From Tetrapyrgos nigripes (taxonomy: Eukaryota; Basidiomycota; Agaricomycetes; Agaricales; Campanellaceae), in the NCBI GenBank assembly GCA_013368315.1, contig JAACJM010000103.1, positions 62,001 to 126,000 on the forward strand: DNA of 64,000 nt, in the 5' to 3' direction. Numbering within the stretch: the stretch's first letter is position 1; every line of letters begins with the position of its first letter. The notes beneath the pieces were generated by a model that was not told where the DNA came from, did not search any database, and saw only the letters and a list, made by a program, of their open reading frames with translations. The translations under genes were made by a program, and so were the position numbers. Shown here piece by piece: positions 43,799 to 55,706 of the stretch.

Positions 43799-45617
43799 CT
43801 ACCATGGCCTACTAATGCGATGTTCAGCACGAGAACGAGAGGCTGCAGACTCATCAAAGGACCTGGCATTCTCGCAACTCCACTGTATGAATGGTGACGA
43901 GCCAGAGGCACCGTCAGTGTCGTTGTCAGGTGTGTACCAGGAACTCGTCACAAAGCCAGCGGTGTCTTCTTGAGTGAAATGCTGGGGAGTGGCTGGATAT
44001 GAATACAGAGTCGTCGAAGTACGTGAAGGCAATGGAGACAGAGCGCTGGAATAAAATCTGTCATTGTAAGGGAGTACCAGACTGGACGAAGTTCCTAGTG
44101 ATGGTGTCCGGTGATGAGCAGCAGGCTGATGGAGGACTGGGAGTGGTACTGTTGATACAGGACGTGAGTGACCACGTTGCAGAGGAGTGGGTGATGAGAA
44201 TAGGATAGAAGATGACGACAACAGATCCAACTGAGGGACAGGAGGGTCATGGTGTGCTCTGGAGGGAAGCCTGGAGATGGGATGTGAGTTCTCACGTTGT
44301 GAAGGGCTGGAGGATGAGAATGTGAATGGAGACGAGGGTGAATCCAACTGGCTGCCCTGGGTTGGAGGGATGCTGAGCCCATGAAACATTGATGCCAACG
44401 GTTGTGGGACAGGAGCAGTGATTGAAGCTGCACTTTCCTGTTCATTGAGCCTCATTGTCTCCTCATAATACCTGTAAAACATGAGTTATAAAACGAATTA
44501 TATCATGGGCGTGGAACACACACCTTTGCCATGGCTCACTGTCAAAGTCACTTCCATTTTCAGTACAACAATCCTCCAACCAGTTATCAAATCCACGCCA
44601 GAAACTTTCTGATGACTTTTTCTGCAGTGGTTCAGGTTCTATCTCAGTACCTGAGCTTGTACGTTTCGGAGGATGCATGTTATCTGCAGACTTGTCAGCC
44701 TCTCGTGCATATCTCCTCTGTTGAGGAAACGGTCAGTCAGAATCACAGTGAGCACAAGGACATACCCATAGAACAACCCGAGAAATAAACTTGGGCTCAT
44801 GTGCTTCAGAGAAAGAGACCCCAAGCGAAGATTTGATCTTGACAGCAGCTTGAAGTAATGACTTCTTTTTGTCTCCTAGGGTTGTTTCGAGGATTTTACA
44901 GGGGTGATGACTTGAGTAAGTATCGTTATAGCCAGACAGAAGCATACCTTGCGCTGCAACTGGCCTTTGGTGTTATTGGTGGTATCTCGAATATAGCGCA
45001 GAAAGATTTGATGGCATTTCTGGGTCTTAAACATGTGGCTGAGTTTGTTGGAGTTTTTATGTTGGTCAAGTTTTGCCTAAGACCATGACATTAGCAGAAA
45101 ACTTGCGACATGGAAGATGCATACAAAGATTTCTTCAGCGGCCTTGGTGAAGGATGCACTATGCGGGTCTGTCAACACCTCTTTGATAACCTTGAGTGTT
45201 GTGGTCTGAGGAATGGTCAGTGCGAGCAGTGCAACCAGAGCAGAGAAAGAACAAGATACCTTGTCGTCTTCAGTTGGTGCCCAATTTTCCGAGACTTTCG
45301 ACTTGAAATCCTCAAGAACGGAAGCAGTGCTGACATCTTGAGCAATGAGCTTGTCAACCATGTTTTGGAGGTGAAGGATATTTGCCTGGGTGACGAGATG
45401 AAGCAGTAGTGATGGTCTGTCAACACTCTGTCCGATCTGATACTGTAATGTCAGTCATCGACCGTTTAATGGATAAGAGATCAAATCAATCACATACTTG
45501 TACAGCTCCTTGCAAGTCCGAGTTTTGTGCCTGGGTGAGCAACAAGTTGGCACAGAGAGCATCCACAAAGTGAGATGGGTCTGGGAGAGCACTTGTCTGG
45601 GAAGGAGGAGCAGACAT
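43799..45617 (-). CDS. Element C gene 2, unknown function
   Basis: Starts at ATG 45617 (MSAPPSQTSALPDPSHFVD). Exons continue through NMVDKLIAQDVSTASVLEDF, ASFTKAAEEIF, the middle piece NDTYSSHHPCKILETTLGDK, RRYAREADKSADNMHPPKR, ESFWRGFDNWLEDCC and a long Ser/Pro-rich C-terminal exon (from about 44,470 to the stop at 43,799). Splice sites were followed only approximately. A helical N-terminus, a basic segment and a disordered tail suggest a DNA- or protein-binding accessory factor. No enzyme motif. Confidence 0.5.
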
Positions 45618-45873
45618 TGCAAAGCCAGGGAAAGGAAAATTTGACCTTGGCTTTAAATATGAGAAAAGCAAGATTTCAATAGACAGGGCCAGATGTAATC
45701 AGTGAAGAAGTGAAACATCACCCAAGAGAAAAGAGGAGCACAAAGAATGGTGAAAGAGGTGACATTGTGAAAGGTTGGTGGAAGGCAAGCGTTGGAGACA
45801 GTGACCGTCTCCATCTGACGGTGCCAACTCATTGAAGCACATGCCTTGCTGCCGTCGGCTGAATTACCGAGCT

Positions 45874-48800
45874 TCACTGGAATTGAGTGACTTCCGTCCT
45901 CAAAGGCGACTCTCGCTGGACAACGACGCCTTCAGGACGCTTCTTGCCTCGTAGAAGCTGCTGGAACAGAGACTTCTGCTTTTTGCCCCGGTCATTCCTC
46001 GGTGATTCTACTTCTCGTCTCGCACCCTCCTTGATGCACTTGGTCCTGGATGGAGCGACTGAAAATGCTGCAAATGGGAAGATATGCACAAAATCTCGCA
46101 TCTGTGCCGTATTTAAGACCACATCTGAGATGTTCTGATGAATCACAGTCTCTATAGTAGCCGTGATTTTGTTTTGCTCCTGTGTTTTCGTTCGCCGAAC
46201 TGTTAAGACTTTGCAGCCATTACCATGACAGTGATGCTGCGTGTTCACTGTATAGTACAGGTCCTGTAAGCCATCGTTGAGTGAAGTAACATCATAAGAG
46301 TGCAAAAAAGGCTTACCTGATGCCTGACTGCAGAGAAATGCAGAAGGAATTCCAACCTCGGCATACAATATGTCGACGAGACTTGTCCAATTGCAATTGC
46401 CTGGATAAGTATCAATGACGGTACGCCCTCCTCAATATTACAACTATCATCTGCTGCCTGAAGAACCTCAGTAACCTTTGCAAGAGCTTTTCCACTGGCC
46501 CCAGGTGCATGAACAACAACAACTGAGTCAGAGCGGCAAGTTCCCCCGTTATGGAGACGAAACAACGTGCATTTCTTCCAAGCATGCTGCGAATAGTTTG
46601 TATCAGACACAAACTTGGACATCTGGGTTTCTGACCAAGTCAAAGCTGAAATTTTTGGCTGAAAGTGGACCTGGGCTCCGGAGGCATTCTTGTTCTTAGA
46701 AACAAGGCCAATCATCCTCTGCAGATACGTGTCACCATCAATCAGCTGCCTGGGAAGAAGTTCGATTACACAGTAATCCTCCTTCTTTGGAGTATCTTGT
46801 GAACGAGAAGAGCTTGGAAGCTTCTCAGGATCAAGAAACCAGCCGCCACTGAGAAGGTGCCGAACTCGATTCAACCCAGAAAACTCGATAGCAATATCCC
46901 GCGAAGGTGCTTGACGATTGCTATGAATACTGAATCCACGAATGATGGCGTTGAACGGCTCAAATGTCTCAGTGGCAAATAATATTGAAGGACCAAAATG
47001 ACGGATGTGCTCGGGGAGATGCAGGAGTATGTGGAATTTTGGCTTGTTAAACCACTGCGGTGTCCAGCGAGCCGTACAGTTGAGAAAATTGTCGATTGCT
47101 TCCTGAAGTTGTTGCTGATGAGAGTTAATACATGGTCATCAGATTGACTTGAATGTAGTACTTACCAGATACAATTCCATATCCTCGATTACAGGTTGCC
47201 ACACCAGTGGGATAAGTTGAGATAGTGCACGCCATGCAGCAAAGCACTCCGCAGGTACCAGATCGTAAAGTACAAATGGAGCCACCTGTGCTACGATACG
47301 AAAATCACGTCCCACAAGAGAACCAGCATACTTCACCAGTGTTATCCCAGCCAAAGGAGACAAATCGAGACCATCGACGTTCAAGGACAATAGACGCGTG
47401 GTAAGTATCGCCTTTTGATTATCGTCCAGTCTTGCAATAGCATCGCGCCAGAAATACTTCACAAAGCCAAGTAATATGACATGCAATATTTCGACTGGCG
47501 TATCACGATGTGGGTCCAGGTCTATTCAAGATAATCATAATTAATAACGCAGCATTAAGGTTGGAGAGAGACGACTGAAGCAGAAATAGTACTGACCTTG
47601 AATTCTCCAGATCGGACTGGAGATGTTATCTGGTAAGCCTTCAAGTACCAAATCCACCTTATGCTGCCTTTCGTTCGCAGTTCCCTTCGCGTCCTTTAGT
47701 ACTTTGAAAATCAACTCTGTGAAATGATCCTGATATGTATCCTTTATCCCTAACAGTGTTCTCAAATCTTTTGCTTTTGTTTTACTCCCAACAGTCTTTG
47801 AGTACATGAATACTGTCTTCAGATCATCCATTGTGCGTGATTTGGTGCGAAGATTATGAGTCTATTTTGAGCAAAATCAGTCTTTCGAGTCAAATCGATT
47901 AAAAGAGAGCGAACCTCAAAGAAACGAGTGGCACGATCAATCAGTTCCGGAAATGTTTCCTGTCGAGCACGCTGAGAACGATCTGAACCTGCACTCGAAA
48001 CAGATCCCGTCTCGCTCAGAGCTTCTGCATTCTTCTGCTCCTTTCCTTTCGCAAAGCAGCACCGACAAAACATTCTACCCATCAGACTGATGTGACATGC
48101 AAACTCTGACTGCATTGGATTATCTCCGAGCATCGCAAGTACCGAGACAATCAAAAGAACCATCTCGCAATGAACACAGTCATATGCCCAGATTCCGACA
48201 GTCTGACCTTCTCTGAGAAAATTCTGAAGTAAGTATTATGACTTGCAGGTAAACAGGCAAAACATACTCAAGCTGATCTGCAATTCCATCCAACATCTCC
48301 AATGGTGGTGCAATATTTGAGGTAGCTAAAAAATGCACATGATATTCAGAGTGTGCATCACGTTGATCAAGTCCAGCGGCCGTGAAGAGGAAGGAATTGT
48401 GCTTGTTCCATTTCTTGGACTTGTTCCCTGAAGTATCGTCGCAATAGAGCCAGATGGGAAAGGCATACACGCGGTGTCTTTTTGCCTTTTCCCGCCATGG
48501 ATTCTCCTTATCTGGTTCCGAATAGTTCCACTTCTCGACTCCGCCACCCCAATTACGAATAATACCTAGTTCAAATCAGAAAGAGAAAGATCGAGATAAT
48601 ATGTGCACATACCAAGGATACTTGTTGGATCTGGAATGGAACGTGTCCTATAAGTCTCTCGCAGGTAGGGAAAAGAGGTTGCAAATTGCCATGCTGCAGC
48701 AACGTAACGATTATAACCATGCGCAATCCAAGAATTGCCTGCTGGAGTCAGGTCCCAGACATATCCTGAGAGCTCGGGTTTCCCGTTGACAACACACTCC

Positions 48801-50152
48801 ACCCAACGATACGGAATACAATATCGACCATCAATCAATCGACAGGGCTCGAAAAGGTAGAAATCTTGATCTTGAACTCGAATCATTGGTGTGGTGAGTG
48901 ATGGATCAAGTTCCTGCAGCCAACAAAGAGCATTCTTGGCGCTATCGACCTTGCCATGAGCATCCTGTGGGTAAAACGACAGTCTTTCTCAGACTTGAGG
49001 ATTGGACATTTCCTGAGATGAAACGGCTTTAGCTTTACTCGTGATGTCAAAAACAATAAGGACCACAGACTTACCCGGCTGACAATGTCTGCAAGTGAGT
49101 TCATGTAGTAAATGTGGCCGAGAGCACCATTGTAACGTATGGTACGGATCCCACAGATAGCGTCCAACATTTTCTGTGTGTGCTTCTGGGAGTCAAGGGA
49201 AGGCACATGGTTGACTCCATTTACACGAAGTGCCCATGAGATTGTTTCCAGTTGTGTATCTGAGAATGTTGAACGTGGAAGGTGCTGCAGAATGTCAAGG
49301 ACGCAAGTCTTTGGGGGAAATCCGTTAAAAGGAATTCAAAGATTTAGAGACTCTCACTTACTATCTTGTCAGGCCATGGAAACCATAATGGATTGATCCC
49401 CTGATTCCGACGTCGATACTCCCCGTATTCAAGACCTGAAAAAAAAATTAGGTACTTTGTCTCATCATCAAATCAATATATAAGTGTTCTCACCTGGATT
49501 TGCACCGGAGACTGAGATATTGTCTTGATCAGGAATGCTGCATTGTGAGTCTTCATCTGATGCATAATCGGGTGGGACTCCGTTCATAAGATATTCTTGA
49601 AAAGACTGCGCCATCGCGGCCAGATGAGCTTGCTGTGGTGGCTGGTCAAGAAGGAAGTCGGAAAAGTCAGCTTCGCGTTCTGAATTGCGCAGATTGACCG
49701 AGATATCATCGACGTTCATTGAGTCATCTTCCAAAGTCTGCTCAGGCTGTACTCGAAGATTGGCGTTGTTAGGGTCACCGAGCTGAGAAAGAGCACGCAT
49801 TAAAGGCCCAAAGGAAGCAGCTGCATTCTGAGCACGTCCCGCTTCCGAGAAATCACCAGATACCCGAGTAGATCCAGATTGAGAGTCAAAGTAGGTAGTC
49901 TGAGAGGAGTGGAACCTAGATGGGGGTGCCGCACAAGTCTTGTGTCTGTCTGTCCGCAAATGGTTTGCACAATTACGAGCAGCTCTTGGTACTCCATCAC
50001 CACAAACAAGGCAGGTATAAAATCCGTCTTGTCCGTGTTCAAAAACTAATGACAGTCAAGATAAAAGATTTAAGACAGAGGCATAAAATCATACCGTTGG
50101 GATCAGGACAATTAGTATTGAGAGGGGGCATATTCTCGATGGGTTGGGTCAT
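45874..50152 (-). CDS. Element C gene 1, very large transposon-encoded protein
   Basis: From ATG 50152 (MTQPIENMPPLNTNCPDPN), about 15 exons to a stop at 45,874; over 1,100 residues. Next comes a zinc-finger-like YTCLVCGDGVPRAARN followed by CANHLRTDRHK (C-x2-C ... H-x4-H). Further blocks: HVHFLATSNIAPPLEM, MLGDNPMQSEFACHISL, MFCRCCFAKGKEQ, PVEILHVILLGFVKYFWRD, HIRHFGPSILFATETFEPF and HSNRQAPSRDIAIEF. I know these blocks from a multi-copy, uncharacterised Agaricomycete family. The ACHISL...FCRCCF part recalls Tnp2-like zinc regions. A transposase role is inferred from its position inside clean TIRs. No internal stop was seen in the exons followed. Confidence 0.6.
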
Positions 50153-51214
50153 GGCAAATTGGACAGACACACTAAATATCGAGTCTTGGAGCCATACACG
50201 CTTCAAACGCATGCTTGCAATGCGGTGTCCGTTCAGGAGTGGTTCAGAAAGAAAAATATGCATATTGTAGGTAATATAAAGTACAAAAACAGGCGGTAGG
50301 AGTGACGAAAGCGCTGCGTCCAGCCTCAAAAGCGTTCGGAATCCGTATGATGAAGGGGGAGCGAGCCGTGGATAGGCGGCAGTGCTGTGTGATGGTGGTT
50401 ACAAGCAAGAGAAGCGAGTCTTTGTCATCCACCCAGAGCTCCATGAGGCATTTCGGTCCGCGCTTGTCGCCGCTTGTTGAGGCGACGCGTCAAGTGAGCA
50501 TCAAACCGTGGTCTGCCCGTCGTTGATCCAAACCACGGGTACCCCACGGTCAAGTCCTTGGGTGTGTAGTATGTATATTGTAATGTATTTCATATTGATA
50601 CCTAGGTGCGTTTGGCTCGAACTTCGTTGGGCTCTGCAGGCTTCGCAACCCCAATTAGCTACATGCTTGGATAAACTAGTGCATGCTAGAGGTACTATGC
50701 ATTCAGGTAAGTATCCTATTTATTGAGGAAGCAATGAAAATATACTTACATAGCCTGTTTCACATCTATTGGCATTTCCAGTACCTCGACAGTCTTAGCC
50801 CGGGCAGCCGCTCGCTTAATCCAGGATTTTAGTGTAAGTTGGATCTCTGCCATAAGTAGTAAAAGAGTGTAAGTAGACCCATGCCTAGAACATTCCATTG
50901 TCAAAAGCCTCAGTATATGAGTCTTTATCAAAACTAGTTACCAGTTGGTGGCCTTGTCATTGTTGAGGACACAAGAAGGCCCGAATCATAGCCAAAAAAT
51001 GCGCACACTCACCCCAATTATAAGGTACAGGGGTACTCTTCAACCTTACCTTCAATGATGCTTGTGGAAAATAACTCGGAATGCTTCAAACTGACCAGCT
51101 GGAGGCTGGAATACACTTAAAAAAAAAGTGCCTAAATTTTTTTTTGAGGACCAATCGACCGACCGACCGACCGACCGACCCCATGTTACGGAACCACGGC
51201 CCGGATCCCCCTTG

Positions 51215-51367
51215 GTTATCCTCACAGCAAACTGGAGTAGCCGAGCAAGAGTCCCCACCAACACCAATGACGCTGATAGGAGAGCAGTTGATACCAACAA
51301 GAACGTTGAGATCCTGAATGACGATGCCCAAAAGACCAAGGATGGGAGAGACGGCTGAAGAGCCAGC
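51215..51367 (-). pseudogene. Hydrophobin 3, 5' part of exon 3
   Basis: Reads [20 protein letters not shown], then [13 protein letters not shown] and [12 protein letters not shown] up to the insertion point of element B. Upstream the intron is kept only to GAAGGTAGGTTC (about 51,418), where the segmental duplication copy 2 begins. Exons 1 and 2 are absent, so this copy lacked its signal peptide and first three cysteines at this place independently of the transposon. Confidence 0.85.
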
Positions 51368-51634
51368 CTGGTAAGAGAAAGGAAGTTAATTAGCCTGAGC
51401 TGCGAGGAAGGTAGGTTCATCTAGGGATCACTAGACTTAATGGAGCACGCTCTAAGGTGCCAAACTTGAAGGCAGGTCGTAGTAAATAAGAAACAATTTT
51501 CCATTGAAACTCTGAAGACACTGTACACAACATAAGAAGTAAGAAAACCCAAGTAACTTCAGAAAAATTTAGCATAGAGGTACAACGGCCCGTGCTTTGG
51601 GGTACATCGCGAACAGATTGCGATTCGTCCAAAT

Positions 51635-52202
51635 TTAGAGGCTGACGGGAACACAACCAATAGCGATGAGACCCTTCTGCGATAAACAAATCAGCATATG
51701 CGTTTCCCAGTCTCAAGTAGCAGCAAGAACTTACAAAGTTGTTATTCTCACAGCAAACTGGATGAGCCGAGCAAGAGTCTCCACCAACACCAATGACGCT
51801 GATAGGAGAGCAGGTGACACCGACAAGAACGTTGAGATCCTGAATGACTACGCCCAAAAGACCGAGGAGGGGAGTGACGGCTGAAGAGCCAGCCTGGTAA
51901 GAGAAAGAAAGTTAATTAGCCTGAGCTGTGAGGAAGGTAGGTTCTCTTTACTGACCTTGTCAACGCTGTTGCAGCATTGGATAGGACCAGTGTTGCACTG
52001 GCTGGCTGGCTCAGTGACGGTAGTTGGTGGCTGTGAAAATAATGTCAGCTCGCTTTTATCAACATCGACCGCGACGAGTGCTCACAGCAGTCACCGTGAC
52101 GGTCGTGGTCACTGGTGGATTCCCGCCGCGGCGGCGATCTGTGGCGACCGCAAGGTTGACGGCGATAGCAGCAAAGAAGAGAGTAGAGATGCGAGAGAAC
52201 AT
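51635..52202 (-). CDS. Class I hydrophobin (copy 2)
   Basis: Four exons: 52202-52086, 52030-51956, 51893-51735 and 51676-51635, 130 residues. The same eight-cysteine pattern as copy 1: [29 protein letters not shown]. Exon boundaries are identical. Differences: Cys4 of the signal peptide is Arg, and a 15-bp GC-rich insertion (CGCCGCGGCGGCGAT on the + strand side) adds DRRRG just after the predicted signal peptide (LAVAT). All splice sites and the stop are kept, so the gene should be functional. A TATA-like GCTATAAAA lies upstream. Confidence 0.92.
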
Positions 52203-52266
52203 GTTGTAGAACGACTTCAGAGGAGCTGTGAGGAACTGTCTGTGTTGGTTTGGGGAAAGGCAGAGG

Positions 52267-52275
52267 TTTTATAGC
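52267..52275 (-). promoter_or_regulatory. TATA-like box of hydrophobin 2
   Basis: GCTATAAAA on the - strand, about 65 bp upstream of the start codon, as in copy 1. Confidence 0.6.
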
Positions 52276-53118
52276 ATTCTTGATTAAATGGTTTGCGAGA
52301 AAAAGTTCTAGTCCTAGGCACGGGACATAGACGAATTTTTTGGCATGTTAGTATGCGTCATGGAGCAGAGAACGAGGACCTGATGAGATCATAACGGAGA
52401 CAGGAACGCCCATTGCCAGTTAGTATGCGTCATAGAGCAGAGAAAGAGAAAGAGAGCTCGAAAACATCAAAGACAGATGTCCCTCGGAGTTTCAACGATG
52501 AATGAACACCCAGTTGGATGCAACACCCAAAGGGTAGATCCAGGAGAACATGACGTCGAGGAATTCTTTTCCTTCAAGTTCAGTTGCTGCTTGAGAAGCC
52601 AAGTCCAAAGGTCGGCACTAGCTCTGATGTGAGCCGTCGTGTTTTACATTTGAGGACGGAATAGACGTCGGTTCTCGAAAGCACAGTGCAGTCCTGGAGA
52701 TGTTGGAGACGAGGACCTCTCGCCGAGAGAGGCTTCATAGTCTTTCAGAGCATTGCAGTAGACAAGTCGTAGAATACACTGCGGTTCCGGCGTGTCTGAG
52801 GAATTCATGGTTTGCACAAGTTGCAGTCTTTGCAATTACTTTCACAACCACCATCATAAGGTACCAGGCAGTGACAGACCTCTACAAGAAACCGTGAGTC
52901 AGTGGTGGCTGAGGGCCAGAAATGGATTAATTAGTGTTGACCATTATTCACTGAAATGCGGACGTACATCGCCTCGAGGAAAACTGAATTGTGCATGTGT
53001 CCCCCGCATTGGAACCTGAAACCCTCCTCTTGACGTCGAGGACATAATTACCATCATACGGAGAAACTACACCCGCGCTGGAATTGCATTAATATTACGT
53101 GCCCGTGTCCGACTGACG
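52276..53118. other. Spacer between hydrophobin 2 and REX4 copy 2
   Basis: Counterpart of 17,609-18,462 with scattered substitutions and one short deletion (near 52,475). No gene is supported. Confidence 0.45.
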
Positions 53119-54999
53119 CTACAGCCTAAGAGAAAACTCTGATCCCTTTGCACTTGTACCCCCCGAGCCCGAGTCCGAGCCTCCCAACTCCTTCCACCAC
53201 GGATCTTCCACAGCAGAGTTTTTCTGCGATGCACCAGAACCAGGACCAGCGGCACCTCCCCTCGCTTTCCCTCTGTCACTCTCCGCTTTTCCCTTCCGCC
53301 GTACAACCGTAGACAGCCCAGAACTCACACCTTTCCTTCCACCTCCCGGGAATTCCTTCTGTTTCTTGGGCTTCTTCGACGACTTCGACGACAGTCCTGA
53401 AGAAAGGCCACGACCGTCTGCGTTTTCATCGTCGTCGTCGTCATCGTCTTCCTCGTCTGCTGGCGCTTTTCTCCTTTTCTCTTTATGTTTATCTTTCTTC
53501 TTCGTCTTTTCATTGTCTCTGCCATCCAGTTCGCCGTCTCCAGCAGGCTCAGGGGTCTTTCCTTTCGCAGCCGCGTTTGCTGGTAGTAGAGTAGCTGCCT
53601 GAATCCCAAGACTACTCTTCTCCCATTCTTTTCGATGTAGGCGGTAGACAGCCATGGTTGCACGTGCATCGGTCAACTAAAATGATGAAGGACGTCAATG
53701 AGATGACTGATAAGAGGATAGACGAACGGATGGACGAGTACTGGCAAAAAAAAAAAAAGAAGGAAAGAGAAAAAAGAGAAAAAAAGATACATACACTCGA
53801 ATGTTCTCCCTGCTGAATGGAGACATCCAACTCTTGCTTTACTAGATTCCTTAGTGCGACGTATTTGCTTTTGACGACTTTGTATTTCCCAGCGAAGTAC
53901 TGGGTATCGCGGATGAGGGGACGTGGGTGAGATAAGAGCAGCACCTGTCAAGGTGAAAGACAAAGAGGCAAGCATCAACCGCATGTCTGTGTAGAGATGA
54001 TTGAGAAATAAGGGACCTATAGACGTACCTTGAGGTCGTTATAGATAGCATAGCCAATCAATATCCTGTCTTTTATCAAATTCGCAACTTGTTTCTGTAT
54101 CTCGTCGAATGATTTCGTTGTACGCGTTAAAGTGACTGTAGTCAGCACAAATTCCTCGTCTAGCACACAGGCGAAATGCAATACACGCAAGGAAGAAAGG
54201 TAAAAATAAGGAAAAAAAACAAACACACCTTTAACCATATCACTCTCACGAACCCCACTCCACTGCGTCCGATAGTCCACCACTCTTTCTCTTTGTTTGA
54301 CGAATTCGTCTAAGATGACGGCGCCATGAAAATTGACAAGGGAGACTCCTGCTAAAGAAGACTCGGATCCATCGATTCCTACACCAACAATTTCGCAGTC
54401 GAGGGCGAGGTACTTTCCAGGGCTAATAAAGTTGAAGGAGAAGAGGCATTCCAAGCGAAGGCCATGGTCGGAAAGGAGAAGCGGAAAGCAGCGAAAAGTG
54501 AAAAAAAAGGCACTGTTGAGACAAAACCTTCACTCGTGCGGAAAAGAGTACGTACTCACAGCTTCTGTGCTTCCGTGTATTCCATCCTGCCAGCAATCAT
54601 ATCTCTCAATGCTGCTAGTGACTCTCCATTTTTCCTGTCCTTCGCAGATGCATTCTCCGAGTGCGAAACGCTTCCTTCTGCGTGAAATCGGTGCACAGTA
54701 GACGATCCAGAACACTTGAAGATCCACTTCCACGAGCGAAGTCGTGTTCTGAGTCTTGCGAGAAGCTCAATTTGGAGGTAGAATTGTCCGTAACTTTTCG
54801 CTTTTGCGAGCAGGACCTTGACCATGTCCATCGCGGTCTGATGTGGACTTTTTTGACGCTTTAGAGATTTTCTGCATCGCGAAATATTTAATTGACTAAA
54901 AAAAATAGCGAGGAAATCCTTTCTGACCTTCTGTAAAGCAAGCCAATTTGAGGACGCAAAAGATGTACCGGACTCATTGACGACGACTTTCTAGGACAT
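53119..54999 (-). pseudogene. REX4: REX4-like RNA exonuclease, copy 2 (decayed)
   Basis: Same gene as 18,463-20,577 without the MITE. The exonuclease motif is intact here (LALDCEIVGVG), and DEFVKQRERVVDYRTQWSGV is in frame. Lesions differ from copy 1: codon 3 is TAG (54,991-54,993; TCG in copy 1); one A is missing in the basic KKRK region; one base is gained near 54,685; the acceptor before KSFDEIQKQ has changed from CAG to CAA (54,118-54,120). An upstream CTACAG acceptor would keep frame and add six residues. Downstream of it, LIGYAIYNDLK, RDTQYFAGKY and TDARATMAVYRLH are kept. The TAG at codon 3 and the transposons inserted six bases upstream of the ATG make expression of the normal protein unlikely. 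Confidence 0.8.
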
Positions 55000-55005
55000 G
55001 GGTTA

Positions 55006-55706
55006 TTGCTGTTTGCAAAAAAGTTCGCGCGCGTGCGGTTTTTCGAGTTTTTGGGCTCGATTTTGTGCGAGTCATAGCTCGCTCATTTCCTCATCATTTC
55101 CCTTCATTCTTTATACGACTCTACTCTATTTTTGCACCTCTAGGGCCTGGTATAAGTAGTTTAGCCAGAAATATAAATTTTCTTTTCCTGCTCTCCGGGT
55201 CCCTTCCCAGCGTATATGAAGAATTACAAGGATTCTACAAAGTACACGGACAAAGTAAGGATACAGGGAGGTAGGCAGAGTTTAGATTAAGGGATTTCTG
55301 AAGCCTGAGGGCCAGTAGAGCTGACTGTCTCGGGTGGCATTGTCAGCATGTGGTTCAATGCTCATGATCATTGCTTTCATGCTTCTACCACCACCATGGT
55401 TTGTGGCCGACCACTTTCTGACGATCTACGACACACTCTAATTCGTATTGGACATCATCTACCCCTCTCCAAGGTCATCAAGTGTACTGCATTGGGAAGG
55501 GACCCCAGAGAGCAGGAAGGGAAAAAGTCTATTTCTAGCTAAACTACCTATGCCAGGCCCCAGAGCCACTAAAATAGAGTAGAATCGTGCCCAGAAAGAA
55601 GGGAAACGATGAGGAAATGAGCGAGCTATGACTCGCACAAAATCGAGCCCAAAAACTCGAAAAACCGCGCAAGTGACACGTGCGCGAACTTTTTTGCAAA
55701 CAGCAA
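55006..55706. mobile_element. 701-bp Tc1-like foldback/MITE with about 200-bp TIRs (element D1)
   Basis: Ends TTGCTGTTTGCAAAAAAGTT on both sides (inverted), flanked by TA (55,004-55,005; 55,707-55,708). Inverted homology runs for about 200 bp on each side. The centre (about 55,330-55,500) has a short ORF, MVCGRPLSDDLRHTLIRIG, resembling the first helix-turn-helix of a Tc1-like transposase. It is therefore a deletion derivative. It is inserted in the left target copy of element D2. Confidence 0.9.

Larger units (their letters stand above)
43525..50566 (-). mobile_element. 7.04-kb two-gene transposon with CACACCC ends and TA duplication (element C)
   Basis: Ends CACACCCAAGGACCCGACCG and, inverted, CACACCCAAGGACTTGACCG, flanked by TA (43,523-43,524; 50,567-50,568). 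Removing it restores a complete MITE end and that MITE's 8-bp duplication, so the borders are well fixed. It carries two co-oriented genes on the - strand. Unlike its host sequences it still has ordinary CpG content and long open exons, so it looks recent. I cannot assign a transposon superfamily with confidence. Confidence 0.85.
42865..51214. mobile_element. Deletion derivative of the Plavaka-type element with nested insertions (element B)
   Basis: Ends CAAGGGGGGTCCAGGATTTT and, inverted, CAAGGGGGATCCGGG. Flanked by a perfect 8-bp duplication GTTATCCT (42,857-42,864; 51,215-51,222). Its own sequence is only 42,865-43,123 plus about 50,577-51,214. These match the two ends of element A, joined near 50,757, so it is an internally deleted, non-autonomous copy. 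The rest is a MITE and element C. A GACC-type microsatellite lies near its right end. Confidence 0.93.
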
